Positions 43,191 through 54,118 of a stretch of 64,000 nt of DNA are shown here, piece after piece. Numbering within the stretch: the first letter of the stretch is position 1; each line of letters starts with the position of its first letter. Both the position numbers and the translations under genes were made by a program. The notes beneath the pieces are model-generated. The model did no database searches, had not been told where the DNA came from, and saw only the letters and a list, made by a program, of their open reading frames with translations. Source of the DNA: Chrysopilus asiliformis (lineage: Eukaryota > Arthropoda > Insecta > Diptera > Rhagionidae); NCBI GenBank assembly GCA_964034945.1, contig OZ035960.1, positions 74,808,585-74,872,584 on the forward strand, given 5' to 3'.

Positions 43191-43718
43191 ACAAAATAAA
43201 TAATAGAGTATGATGGTGGTTTAAAGAACACATGGTAAAGTTAACAATAACTATAAATATTTTGATGCTTAACAATATTGTATAATTTTTGATCAAAATC
43301 ATCATGAATTGAAGTTGAATTACTCGTAGTTGAGGAAATAATAAAGATATTAAAAAAAAAAAAAAAAAATCTATATACATTAATATAAACTAACATGGGA
43401 AACATTCCTTATTATCTTCTAATAATAATGTCGCGTCACAAAATCAATTTCAGAGAAATTGAGTTGTGCCACGAATTCAAAAAGACAACGCTGGCAAGCA
43501 AAAACCATGATTGCAAAATCAAAATCAGCGAAACTGAAATTGAATTGCAGAAAATAACACGAGAGAAAAGAAATGTTTTGCCCCAAGAACAATAAACTCT
43601 CAAAAGATAATAAGGAAAAAAAATACATATATAAAAAATAAAGAATTTAACATTAGTATAAAAGAGATACGTTGCTTACATAAATAAATGATGTAATATT
43701 GACTGAGTAGATAAATCA

Positions 43719-44552
43719 TTATGCTGATATATTTGCGAAATCCAAGAGTTCATTTATATTGTTGCATATTCTGGAGCTACCGTTGCAAAGAAAAATTTTT
43801 AGGCCATTGTTGAGGATAACAAATCCTTTTACTTTACCATCATTTTTTAATTGAAGACATATCTTTTTGAGCTTATATAACAATGGAGACAGATTATCAT
43901 TGAAATAGATCCTCGTTGAAAAGTCAAATCCAACTTCCGAAGAATTTAATGTTTTGTGTTTGAAATAAGCATCCATAATACATTTTTTTAGGGATTGGCG
44001 ATCGAGTCTAATTATCACAATGCCACTAGGGCTTTGATAGACTGAAGAAATATCATAGAGTGTCATAGAAACCCCTATAACATTCATAATTTTAATAAGA
44101 ATTACTTTTAAATCATTAGTGTTCGGTGGAATGCCAGATATCTGAATTTCAGAACGACGAGACAAGGATTCAAGATGATTTAGAGTTTTAACAGCTGCCT
44201 CTGTACCAATAGCTGAAGATTCTAAGACAGATACACGGTTTTTAACTAGATTAATATCCTCGCCAAGTGCATCACAGCGAGCCTCGATCGATGATTGAAT
44301 TTTTGATAACGACGCCTTAATACCATTTAGCTCAGATAACAAATTGATGTTATGGTTATCATAAAGATAGCCAGACTCAATGCACTTTTTGCAAGTCCAC
44401 GAAGTATTTTTATTTGATTCAGCAATGGCAAACATCTTCTCAGAAAGATCAGAACAATTTTTATGATACCAGACCTCACAGACATCACACAGGATACCTT
44501 TTTGTGAACTGCTAACGGCATTCTTACATTTGCCACACGAATCCTTTCCCAT
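43719..44552 (-). CDS. LINE ORF1 protein with PHD-type zinc finger
   Basis: I chose the ATG at 44552 (MGKDSCGKCKNAVSS) because the Cys-rich domain begins at once. The upstream in-frame 29 codons are untypical and probably 5' UTR. Residues 6-55 form a PHD-like finger (CGKCK ... CDVCEVWYHKNC ... WTCKKC). A heptad-rich segment follows (LLSELNGIKASLSKIQSSIE), then a ~100-residue RNA-binding-like region (SRRSEIQISGIPPNTNDLKV). 277 residues, intact. In CR1-type elements ORF1 binds the element RNA and acts in the RNP (family knowledge). Confidence 0.75.
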   Translation of the reverse strand: MGKDSCGKCKNAVSSSQKGILCDVCEVWYHKNCSDLSEKMFAIAESNKNTSWTCKKCIESGYLYDNHNINLLSELNGIKASLSKIQSSIEARCDALGEDINLVKNRVSVLESSAIGTEAAVKTLNHLESLSRRSEIQISGIPPNTNDLKVILIKIMNVIGVSMTLYDISSVYQSPSGIVIIRLDRQSLKKCIMDAYFKHKTLNSSEVGFDFSTRIYFNDNLSPLLYKLKKICLQLKNDGKVKGFVILNNGLKIFLCNGSSRICNNINELLDFANISA

Positions 44553-45190
44553 AACGATGTTCAGAAGATGAAACCAAATAGACGAAATATCTGCTGAATA
44601 GTATATTAGTTTGTGAAAATAAACTCGTTTGTGAACCATGTCAAGCCACTTTCGGATTTATCGTTTTTTTTATATGGCTTCAATTATAACTAGTCTGGGT
44701 TGACCGATTTTCATGATTTTTTATACCCGTATGGTGAAACCAAAGGGTATATTAACTTTGCCTTACCGTTTGTAACGCCAAGATCCCGTCATCACACACA
44801 AAAATGAATTACACCAGTGTGTTTAGAATGATAAAAAAAATTGAATTTTGCATGTCCGTCCGTCTGTCTGTCTGTCCGTCTGTCCGTCCGTCCGTCTGTC
44901 TGTCTGTGGCGCGGATTGCGGGCGCACGGATTGAGCTAGACTTGAAATTTTGCGCAGATTTGTTTTTCGTAAAATGCGAGGCTAAGTTCGTTAATGGGCA
45001 AAAATGGACCATTAGGGGGGGTACCCCCCATACGAACGAAAGCGTTTTTTGCGAATATCTAAAAAACGGTACATGTTATCAAAAAGTGCAAGAACAAAAG
45101 TTATTTAGAATATTATTCTACATAAAACTCTCATACATCAAAATCCGATTGGAACAAGTTTTAAAAAAATCTTATTGGTAAATTTGAATT

Positions 45191-45340
45191 TATTGAAATT
45201 ATTTGTGGAATGTTGATAATAAAACATACGATATAATAAAGGAAAAAATTGTAATATAAAGACAAACCAAAAATAACTAGATTTCAATACAATAATAAAT
45301 ACAGTAAAATGAGAAACAACTAACAAATAATATTTTAACA
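45191..45340 (-). repeat. Copia 3' LTR
   Basis: 150 bp, same ends as the 5' LTR, with an internal deletion of about 30 bp. Preceded on the - strand by a purine-rich TAGTGGAGG, a plausible polypurine tract. Confidence 0.88.
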
Positions 45341-45379
45341 CCTCCACTAGATTCTCATTTTAACATAAACCAATTCCTT

Positions 45380-46760
45380 GTTCACAAAATTTATGTTTCT
45401 CTGAATTTACAGCTTTAGTAAAAAAAAATCTGCTCACATATTATTAGTTTGAACATAATTGAATTTAATTATTTTTTCTAAAATCTTCTCTCGTAGAAAA
45501 TGATGACGTATATCAATATGTTTCGTTCTTGGATGAGACTGTTCTCTCGCTTAATAAAATCGCACCTTTGTTGTCACAATTAATTTGAATACATCGTGAC
45601 ATTTTAGGAAATACTTCAGTACTTAAACCTCTTAACCATATTGCTTCCTGTGTCGCTGCCGACATTGCCATATATTCCGCTTCAGTTGTAGATAATGCAA
45701 CTGTTGGTTGTTTCTTTGAATTCCAAGAAATAGCTCCTCCTTGTAATAGAAAAACATATCCTGTTGATGAACGTCTATCAATCGAATCACTTGCCCAATC
45801 TGAATCACAAAACCCTTCAATATCGCTATTTCCGGACTTCGTATATGTGAGTTTTTTATCCAATGTCCCTTTAAGATATCTCATTATACGTTTCACAGCT
45901 ATCCAATGCGGTTTACCTGGATTATTATTAAATCGGCTTACTGTACTTACTGCAAATTGTATATCTGGACGTGAAATCTGCGCCGCAAATAATAAACTCC
46001 CTACAGCTTCTTGATAAGGAATTTTAACCATTTTTCTTTTCGATTCTTCATCTTTTGGACACATCTCCAATGTTAATTTTTGATTTAAATCAGTTGGAGT
46101 TGAAACAGGACTGCATTCATACATTTTGAATTTATCTAAAACTTCTCTTATATATTTGCTTTGATCAATTGATATTGAACCAGTTTTAGAATCTCTACTA
46201 ATTTCCATTCCAAGCACAAAATTTGCACAACCAATATCTTTCATTTTAAAATTGGCTACTAAGTGCATCTTTAAATTGTTCTTCATTGTTAAATTATTTG
46301 AAAAAATCAACAAATCATCAACATAAACAGCAACAATGAGTATGTTGTTTCTATCAACAATAAAATATATACATGGATCTATTTGAGAACATGTTAATCC
46401 AAATTCTTTCAATGATTTATCTAATTTTTGATTCCAAACACGACTCGCTTGTTTAAGTCCATATAAAGATTTATTTAAGCGACATACCTTCGAAGTACCA
46501 TCTTGAAACATTTCTGGTTGAACCATAAAAATTTCTTCATCTAATTCACCATGCAAAATAGCTGTAACTACATCCATCTGATCAATTTCCAAATTATATT
46601 TAACTGCCATTGCTATCAAAAAACGGATAGATGAATATCGAACTACTGGTGAAAAAGTTTCTTCATAATCAATTCCTTTCTTTTGTGCACAACCTTTAAC
46701 AACTAAACGAGCCTTAAACCTTTCGATGTCACCGTTTTTATTACGTTTAGTTTTAAACAC
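45380..46760 (-). pseudogene. Copia reverse transcriptase and RNase H
   Basis: RT: VFKTKRNKNGDIERFKARLV, GIDYEETFSPVV, SLYGLKQASRVWN, AVYVDDLLIFSN (catalytic YVDD). RNase H: GFCDSDWASDSIDRRSSTG, ALSTTEAEYMAMS, INCDNKGAILL. The frame then shifts by one base near 45545 (TKHIDIRHHFLRE lies in the next frame) and meets a TGA near 45443 in the C-terminal tail. RT and RNase H cores themselves are intact. Confidence 0.88.
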
Positions 46761-46761
46761 C

Positions 46762-48168
46762 TACTTACTATTTATAGGTTTTCTACTAGGTGGTAATTCT
46801 ACTAATGACCATGTAGAATTTTCTATCAGAGAATTATATTCTTCCTTCATTGGATCCTTCCAATATTTTTCATTCGTACTATTAAATGCTTCCTCCACTG
46901 TTGTAGGATCAAGTGAATTACATTTATCTGATGACAAATAACTTACATAACCATTTCTAATTACTGGTTTTGGTATTCTTGAAGATCGTCGTAACAAAAT
47001 AGTTTGCTGATCATTTTGCTGATCCCCATGTTCCAGATCAACTTCATCTATCAAATCATTAGCTAAAATATTCTCTTGACATACAAAATCCTCTACTTCA
47101 TTATTATTTTCTTCTTCCCCTTCGAAAAAATAAAAATGATTTATTTTCTCTGTTTCCAACTCGCTTATTTTGTCTTGAAAAAATTTATCTTCAAGAAAAA
47201 CAGTATTTCGACTTATAATAATATCTAATTTTTTTGGGTCAAACAATCTATAAGTCTTTGAATGAAACGTATATCCAACCATAATACATTCTTGAGTCTT
47301 CGGATCAAACTTCGATCTTTTTGACTTCGGAATATGAACTAATACTTTACATCCAAATATTTTTAAATTTGACAAATTTGGTCGTTTTCCAGACCAGATT
47401 TCTTCAGGCGTCTTACTATTTGAAGCATTACTTGGAGAACAATTTATTAAATACGCAGCTGTACAAATTGCTTCAGCCCAAAAACGTGTATTTAATTTAG
47501 CTTCAATTAACATACATCTTGCCTTTTCAACTAGTGTCCTATTATACCTCTCTGCTAATCCATTTTGTTCAGGCGTATATGGAGCGCTTGTTTGATGTAC
47601 TATCCCATTTTCCATTAAAAACTTTTTAAATGCTTTATTGCAATATTCAGTGCCATTATCTGATCGAAAATTTTTGATTTTTCGACCAGTTTGATTCTCA
47701 GCCATCTGTTTTAATTCCTTAAATTTTTCTAGGACATTCCATTTATTTTTAATAGTAAAAACGAAAACTTTTCTACTAAAATCATCCACAAATATTAAGA
47801 AATAGCGCGACCCACCGTAAGAATCTACATTAATTGGTCCACAAACGTCAGAATGAACTAGTTCCAAAATTTCTGAAGTTCTTGAAGTACTTTGCTTAAA
47901 TGAAAATCTCGACTGTTTTCCTTTTATGCAAACTTCACATAATCTTCTTTCTTCAGAATTGAAATTTATTCCATCAACCATATGTTTCAATTTCAGAATA
48001 TTATCATGTCCAATATGCCCTAATCTTCGATGCCATACATCTTGATTATCTTTCGACTGAACAAGTAAACATGACGAACTTCCTTGAACTAATTTGTAAA
48101 CATTTCCACATAAAACTGCACGAGTTTTTTATTGGAATTTAAAATGTCACAACCATTCTTATTAAACA
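46762..48168 (-). pseudogene. Copia integrase
   Basis: A one-base shift in an A run near 48130 comes first, then DVWHRRLGHIGHDN ... CEVCIKGKQ (the HHCC finger), LVHSDVCGPI and FRSDNGTEYC (two catalytic Asp) and TPEQNGLAERYNRT (catalytic Glu). The linker to RT is acidic and Asn-rich. It ends at TAG (46761-46763 region) in ...RKPINSK*VFKTKRN; the usual residue there is Trp, so TGG became TAG. Confidence 0.85.
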
Positions 48169-48176
48169 GCAGCGTT

Positions 48177-50970
48177 TAGTGATTGCAAACCCGGTTTTCG
48201 GTTAACCGAAAAAACCGAAAACCGCCTGTTTTTTCAGAACCGAAAATCCGGTTTTCAAACTGCCGGAGTTTCGGTTTTCTCACTTATCAAAATTCAAATA
48301 TCGATATGTCGTATTTCATATACATATCATATTATAGTCAGAAGACTCAAACACAAGCAACAAGAATTTCTAGCAGGGTATTTTTTTCCAACAATTTTTA
48401 GCTTGCAGGGTATTTTTTTGACGTCCGCTGAGCACTCAGTGTTTGTTAGCAATCAGCTGTTATTATTCAAATTTTGTTGTTGAAAATTTAAATGAAATTG
48501 CTGAAAATTTAAACCGGAGCTATTTTTCGTAAGTAAATATAATATAAATAAGAATTTAAGACTTGATTTCATTTTTTTAATTGTTTTAGTTTTGTTTTGC
48601 CCATATACAACAACAACATGGAACAAAATTTCGAAAAACATAAAAAAAATTATGATAAAACTTCCGTGTGGTTTTATTTTTTGCATAAAAAAGATTTTGC
48701 AAAATGTAAACAATGTTCGAAGATTTTTAAAGTTGCTGGAGGAACTACAAGTGTTCTCCACGCACATTTAAGGGGTTCGCATGAAATTAATGTATTAAAG
48801 AGGAATGTTGATTTGGATTCAATAACCGATGTGGATGTGGTGCAAAACCAATCTGAGAAAATTTGTAAATCTGATGCAAAAATAACAAAATTTTTTATTA
48901 AGGATAAAGATTCCAATTCGATGAAAGTCGTTATATCCAGAATGACTGCAAGTGACGGTTTACCGTTTAATGTTTTTTGTTCCTCAAGTGAACTGCGAAA
49001 ATCATTAATGGCTAGAGGAAGCGAATTCCAAAATTTACCAAAGTCTGCAAATACAATAAAAAAATAGTTGTTGAATATAGCAAAGAGATCAGACAGTTAA
49101 TTGTGAAACAAATATCAAATCTAAAAATAAAAGGCAATAGATTTAGTTTAACATTCGACGAGTGGACGTCTTTACGAAATAGAAGGTACATGAATATTAA
49201 TGTGCATTCTGAAAATAAATTTTGGAATTTGGGACTAATTCGGGTTTACGGTTCAATGCCAGCCGATAAAGGTATTGAAATAATTGAAAAAATACTTAAT
49301 GACCACAACCTTTCACTAAATCAAGATATTGTGAGCATAACTACAGATGGGGCTGCGGTTATGAAAAAAATTGGAAGGTTAATTGGTCCAGATCAACAAC
49401 TGTGTTTCGCTCACGGGATTCAGCTAGCTGTATTAAGCGTACTATATAGAAAAAATTCGGATGCAGAAGATCCAGATGTATATGACGATCCAGCTTTAGA
49501 AATATCAGGTTTTAATTATGATGATTTTGATGAGGACGACGAAGAATATAACACCGATAATGAAGTTTTTGCTGTAGTAAATAATGATGTAGATGTAGAG
49601 GGCCAAATCCATAATGTTTCACTGTCACTGTCACATAGTAACTTAAATTCTGTAATAGTTAAAGTAAGAAAAGCTGTAAAATTATTTAGATGTTCTCCAA
49701 CCAAAAATGATGCACTTCTACAAAAATATGTGAAGGAACAATTTGGAAAAGAACTTATGTTGATACTAGATTCTAGAACTCGTTGGAACAGTTTGATCAT
49801 AATGTTGCAACGATTCTATAAATTAAGAACGTGCATTCAAAAAGCATTGATTGATATAAAATCTGATTTAACATTTTCAGATATTGAAATTAATTTATTA
49901 GATACGACGATTTCTATTCTTTCACCTGTAATGCTGGGAGTTGAAGCACTATGCAGACGAGATGCAAATCTACTTACAGCGGATGCCTGTTTAAATTTTA
50001 TGATAGAAAATATACAAAAGGTAAATTGTCCCTTAAGTTATGAATTTCAGGTTGCTTTAGAATTACGAATTAAGGAGCGTCGCACAATTTTTTCGGGTAC
50101 ACTTCAATATCTTCATAATGCTCAAAATTATATAGAAAATAAAAATGGCAACAGCAGACAAAATGCTAGCGAAACAGGATTAAATTTCAAAAATCCAAGC
50201 AAACTTGCTATTTCTAAAATATTGTCCCACATCTTGGAAAGACTTTCAATTGCAAACGAAAATAATGCTGCTGATGAAATTGAAAACTGTACAGAAATTA
50301 CTGATGATGAAAACAGAGACTGTGAAATTATTAATGATAATTTAACGTTGAAAGAAAAGTTAAATTTATCTATTCATAATCAACTTAATGTAAAAACTAA
50401 AACTATCAGAAATGAAAATCTTCTTAATAAAATTAAGCGAGAAATGGCATTCTATGAAGCGGAAGGCATCAAAGGTAAACTGTTGAATAAGGTTTACAAC
50501 GTTTTATTATCTATTCAACCAACAAGTGTTGAATCCGAGCGTGTATTTTCCACTGCCGGTAAAATATGCACTAAAGTCAGATCTCGACTCAATGACACCA
50601 GCATTGATGCACTTTGCTTCCTAAGGGCATATTTTAAAAATGAAACACCAAATTGATTTTTTGTATACCTAAATTTAAATGAGTTTTAAAAAAGTACAAA
50701 TAATAACAATAATTTCCTTTTTATATTTTTTTTAAGTTTTATATTTTTTTTTAAGTTATTGCTGAATGTAAAATAACTACAATGGATATTTTATTTACCT
50801 TTTTTTAATTTGTTTTAAATAAAAAAATTTTTTGTTAAGACATGTTTTTTTACTGTTTTTTTTACTTATGAAATTCTAGGAAAACCGGTTTTAAATCCGG
50901 TTTTCGGTTTTGAACGCTAAAAAAACCGTAAAACCGGTTTTACTATATTTTCGGTTTTTTGCAATCACTA
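48177..50970 (+). mobile_element. hAT transposon, complete, with 8-bp duplication GCAGCGTT
   Basis: Ends TAGTGATTGCAAAC and TTTTTTGCAATCACTA are inverted. GCAGCGTT stands on both sides (48169-48176, 50971-50978). 2794 bp. Subterminal regions are filled with CCGGTTTTCGGTT/AACCGAAAACCGG words (48190-48280 and 50880-50960), likely transposase-binding sites. It sits in the Copia protease-integrase spacer; deleting it with one duplication restores the Copia frame, so it is younger than the Copia element. Confidence 0.95.
48618..50656 (+). CDS. hAT transposase, one frameshift
   Basis: The first frame starts at ATG 48618 (MEQNFEKHKKNYDKTSVWFY) with a BED zinc finger: CKQCSKIFKV ... LHAHLRGSHE. It runs into a stop at 49065 in an A7 run (AATAAAAAAATAG); one more A would continue it as IVVEYSKEIRQL into the second frame to 50656. 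That frame has the RNase H-like core (LTFDEWTSLRNRRYMN, VSITTDGAAVMKKIGR, LDSRTRWNSLIIML) and the C-terminal dimerisation domain (IQPTSVESERVFSTAGKICT, LCFLRAYF). About 680 residues in total. Only this single homopolymer change separates it from an open frame, so it may be a recent mutation or a sequencing error. Confidence 0.88.
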
Positions 50971-52024
50971 GCAGCGTTAAACCATTTTTAATCATTTGAC
51001 TGACTGATAATAAATTTGTGCAAAGTCCGGGAACATACAACACATTATTTACATTTACAACATTTGTCTTTCCCGCACATTCAACATTTATCTTTAAATC
51101 ACCGATAGATTCGACATTCATACTCGTATTGTCCGCAATTGTAACCTTTTTAATCACTGATTCTTTGATATTGGTTAAAAAATCACTTTTATGAGTCATA
51201 TGAGATGATGCTCCTGAATCAATATACCAATCATCACTTTTAAATTCACTGGTCAAAAACACTGTGAAATTGTAATTGTTTTTACTACTCGTACCGGAAA
51301 ATTTCTTTCTACTATTTGCACTAAATTTGTCCTTACTTTTTGTGTTTAATGGACAATATTTCGCGATATGACCTTCGGCATTACACTCGAAACACTTAAA
51401 TCGTTTATTTGTCTTAAATTTCAAATTCCTCGACATCATTGCGTTATTATTCGAATTTGTTTGTTGAATTTCTTGTAATAACTTTGTTTTGATCTCATCT
51501 GATGAAATTTTAATACCAGAATTTTCAATTGCCATTATCATCGGTTTGTAATAATCTCCTAAACCTGCTAATAATAAAGTGCCTACCCATTCATCATTTA
51601 TTTCCATACCCGCAGATCGAACCTTTTGAGCAGTTGAAATGATTTTGTTGACATAATCTTCAATAGATTTGCAATTTTCCAACTTGGTATTTATCAACAA
51701 TCTTAAAAGTCCTACTCTTCGAAGTAAGCCTGAATCTTCAAACGCTTGTTGTAATTTTTCCCATACTTCCTTTGCAGTATGGGCTTCTTGAATATGGACA
51801 AAATTGTTCGCTTCAATGGATAAAATGATCTTCGATTTAGCCTTTACGTCGTCATTTTTTCTTTTGATTTTTTCAGCATTATCGGTAGTCTCCTCTAATG
51901 AGCCATCTACTATTGACCATAAGGCTTCCATTTCCAGATATGCACGCATGGCAAACTTCCAAGTGTCGTAATTTTCGCGACCACATAATTTTTCGATCGA
52001 ACCAAAAATACCTCCCGACGCCAT
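50971..52024 (-). pseudogene. Copia gag and protease
   Basis: Begins MASGGIFGSIEKLCGRENYD at 52024, 75 bases after the primer site. The gag core is about 200 residues (YDTWKFAMRAYLEMEALW), then a CCHC knuckle CFECNAEGHIAKYC near 51400, and the protease active site WYIDSGASSHMT near 51210. The frame is open until the hAT target duplication at 50971-50978, after LSVSQMIKNG. Beyond that the apparent C-terminus is hAT sequence. The same frame resumes at 48168. Confidence 0.85.
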
Positions 52025-52081
52025 ATTTAACTAGACCGTTAACTTTTAAATATAATCCACGATTATCAACAACTTACATAT

Positions 52082-52099
52082 GGTCCTGGGCCCATAACC
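52082..52099 (-). other. Copia primer-binding site
   Basis: GGTTATGGGCCCAGGACC immediately follows the 5' LTR. GGTTATGGGCCCAG is the primer site of Drosophila copia, which pairs with an internal part of initiator tRNA-Met (established for copia). Confidence 0.8.
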
Positions 52100-52279
52100 T
52101 ATTGAAATTATTCGTGGAATGTTGATAATAAAACATACGATATTATCTGTACGGAAGTTTATTAAAGAATGACAATAAAGGAAAAAATTGTAATATAAAG
52201 ACAAACCAAAAATAACTAGATTTCAATACAATAATAAATACAGTAAAATGAGAAACAACTAACAAATAATATTTTAACA
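52100..52279 (-). repeat. Copia 5' LTR
   Basis: Starts TGTTAAAATATTATTTGTTA (reading down from 52279) and ends TTTCAATA at 52100. 180 bp. It is about 30 bp longer than the 3' LTR, which lacks the stretch containing ATTCTTTAATAAACTTCCG. Elsewhere the two are almost identical. Confidence 0.88.
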
Positions 52280-52399
52280 GAATTCAAATGAAATTTTGAT
52301 ACGCCGTTCAATTAAATCACCATACGGGTTTTCAATAATTGCCAGATTTGCAATTATAGCTTTTGTTATGTTTTCAAATTGAGTTAAATTATTCAAAGA

Positions 52400-53035
52400 T
52401 AACATTCCTAATCCTGTACCCCAGAGGTAAACTGTCGTAACTGACATTTTGCAAATTTTACAGGAGAGCCATTTAGTTCGGAATTGCAAAATTTTTATTG
52501 TGTATGATTTTCGGTAATTATTTGAAACTTTTGTAGTTTATTTTATTTTAGGACATTGTTTAAACAAAATATTAGTTGACATAATATATACGTCCCCACA
52601 ATGTAGTTACAACAAAAACCCCAAAATCGCGGTTTTGGCAGTTACGACAATTTACCTCTGGGGTACAGAATTTTTTTTCGAATTGTCCCATCCGTTAACT
52701 TTTAATTGAAGTTTTAATATGAATGGGCTTAAATATATCCCAGTACACAGAGAGAAAGTTAAAGAATTCTTCAATCATAACTCTTTATGCTCTTTTGTCA
52801 AAATGCAATAAAAACATTATATTTCTTTGTCAGTTTCGTAAAATTAAGATTATGAGTGGTGTGGAAAATCACATTCGTGTACTTATGTATGTCCGAAAAT
52901 TTATTAGAAAGTAATGAACCTTTTTTCACAATTTGTATTATTTTAAAAAAGTTTTTAATCTTGGGTTTCAATCCGCATCTACAAGTACTTGAAATTGTTC
53001 ATTGGTTCTTACATTTATTTTTTATGATTCATTTA
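52400..53035. other. no recognised feature
   Basis: Contains two TTTACCTCTGGGGTACAG / CTGTACCCCAGAGGTAAAC segments in inverted order (about 52417-52434 and 52651-52668), which may be the ends of a ~250-bp element. Nothing else recognised. Confidence 0.45.
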
Positions 53036-53815
53036 TTATACGGGTACTGTGAAACCAAAGGGTATATTAAATTTGCCTTACCGTTTGTAACGCCAAGATC
53101 CCGTCATCACACACAAAAATGAATTATACCAGTGTGTTTAGAATGATAAAAACATAACAAAAGCTATAATTGCCAATCTGGCAATTATTGAAAACCCATA
53201 TGGTGATTTAAGTAAACTGCGAACAGTTGTATCAAAATTCCACTTTGAAGTCAAATTTTCCAATGATTTTTTAAAATTTATTTCAATCGGATTTTGATGT
53301 ATGGGAGTTTTATGTAGAATATCCTGAATAACTTTTGTTCTTGGACTTTTTTGATAAGATGCACCGTTTTTGAGATATTCGCAAAAAACGTTTTCGTTCG
53401 TATGGGGGGTACCCCCCCTAATGGTCCATTTTTGCCCATTAACGAACTTAGCTTTGCATTTTACGAAAAACGTATCTGCGTGAAATTTTAAGTCTTTAGC
53501 TCAATCCGTGCGCCCGCAATCCGCGCCACAGACGTACAGACGGACGGACGTGCAAAAACTAATTTTTATCATTCTAAACACACTGGTGTAATTAATTTTT
53601 TTGCGTGATGACGGGATCTTGGCGTTACAAACGGTAAGGCAAAGTTAATATACCCTTTGGTTTCACCATACGGGTATAAAAACCTTATTCAAAAGTTCGA
53701 CTTCAAAGTGGAATTTTGATACAACTGTTCGCCGTTCATCTAAACTTCGAACAATGCCATATCACCATACGGGTTTTCAATAATTGCCAGATTGGCAATT
53801 ATAGCTTTTGTTGTT
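53036..53815. repeat. compound family A locus: a - copy inside the arms of a + copy
   Basis: 53036-53152 is the start of a + copy (ACTGTGAAACCAAAGGG to AGAATGATAAAA). 53153-53676 is a full - copy. 53677-53815 is the end of a + copy (TTATTCAAAAGTTCGACTTC to GCAATTATAGCTTTTGTTG). The middle of the + copy is missing rather than displaced, so simple insertion does not explain it. Confidence 0.75.
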
Positions 53816-54000
53816 TTATTTATTGTTTCCGACTCAAAATCTGCAGATTTGTGTTTGTCTGTTTGCTTAAAACGATTGAAAATGCTTCACCTGTTTTGGC
53901 TGCGATTTGTTTTACAATTTATATATTCCAATTTGGATATCAATGAGTACTAATTACATGTAATTAACTTTATAAATTCAAAACAAAAAAACCAATCAGA
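53816..54000. other. spacer downstream of RpS7
   Basis: Short AT-rich sequence between the family A repeats and the 3' end of RpS7; no feature. Confidence 0.4.
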
Positions 54001-54021
54001 ATACTTTCCTTGAATAAGGAA

Positions 54022-54027
54022 TTTATT
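54022..54027 (-). other. RpS7 polyadenylation signal
   Basis: AATAAA on the - strand, 13 bases after the stop codon; the short 3' UTR is typical of ribosomal protein genes. Confidence 0.7.
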
Positions 54028-54040
54028 TACGACAAAAGTT

Positions 54041-54118
54041 TTACAAATATGGATCTGGGAATTCAAAGGTGACGTCACGACCTGTCAGCTTCTTGTACAC
54101 AGAAGTAAAGGTATCCAC
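54041..54118 (-). CDS. RpS7: RpS7 last coding exon
   Basis: 25 codons plus stop, [20 protein letters not shown] and PDPYL. Too short to stand out as an open frame alone; recognised from the conserved eS7 C-terminus. Acceptor AG at 54119-54120. Confidence 0.94.
   Translation of the reverse strand: MDTFTSVYKKLTGRDVTFEFPDPYL

Larger units (their letters stand above)
39027..44700 (-). mobile_element. non-LTR retrotransposon (CR1/Jockey-type), nearly full length
   Basis: Read on the - strand: ORF1 (44552-43719), ORF2 with endonuclease and RT (about 43190-39447), a 3' UTR, then TTATTATTATTATT and a poly(A) tail (poly-T at 39028-39042). The 5' end lies near 44640-44715, where family A begins. ORF2 is interrupted by a Harbinger element and carries two frameshifts and one stop, so it is inactive now but recent enough to read almost continuously. 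A target duplication was not found. Confidence 0.85.
45191..52279 (-). mobile_element. Ty1/Copia LTR retrotransposon, complete ends, hAT inserted inside
   Basis: Flanked by the 5-bp duplication GAATT (45186-45190, 52280-52284). LTRs at 52100-52279 (5') and 45191-45340 (3'). Primer site directly after the 5' LTR. Single gag-pol order gag, protease, integrase, RT, RNase H, which defines Copia. The body carries a nonsense codon, several one-base shifts and a 2.8 kb hAT insertion, so it is a dead copy. Without the hAT it would be about 4.3 kb, short for Copia (about 5 kb). Confidence 0.92.
44716..52400 (+). repeat. dispersed repeat family A copy split by the Copia element
   Basis: The left part 44716-45190 (TTTTTTATACCCGTATGG ... 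a 50-bp CCGTCTGTC run at 44857-44905 ... AAAAATCTTATTGGTAAATTTGAATT) continues at 52280-52375 (GAATTCAAATGAAATTTTGA ... GCCAGATTTGCAATTATAGC). The two halves join at the duplicated GAATT. Confidence 0.85.

Noticed and set aside
43395..43595. Open + frame in the LINE ORF1-ORF2 interval
   Set aside because: Antisense to the element and without a domain; a palindromic AT-rich spacer gives frames on both strands.
44855..44910. CCGTCTGTC run as an independent microsatellite
   Set aside because: It is a constant internal part of the family A repeat, present in the other copies too.
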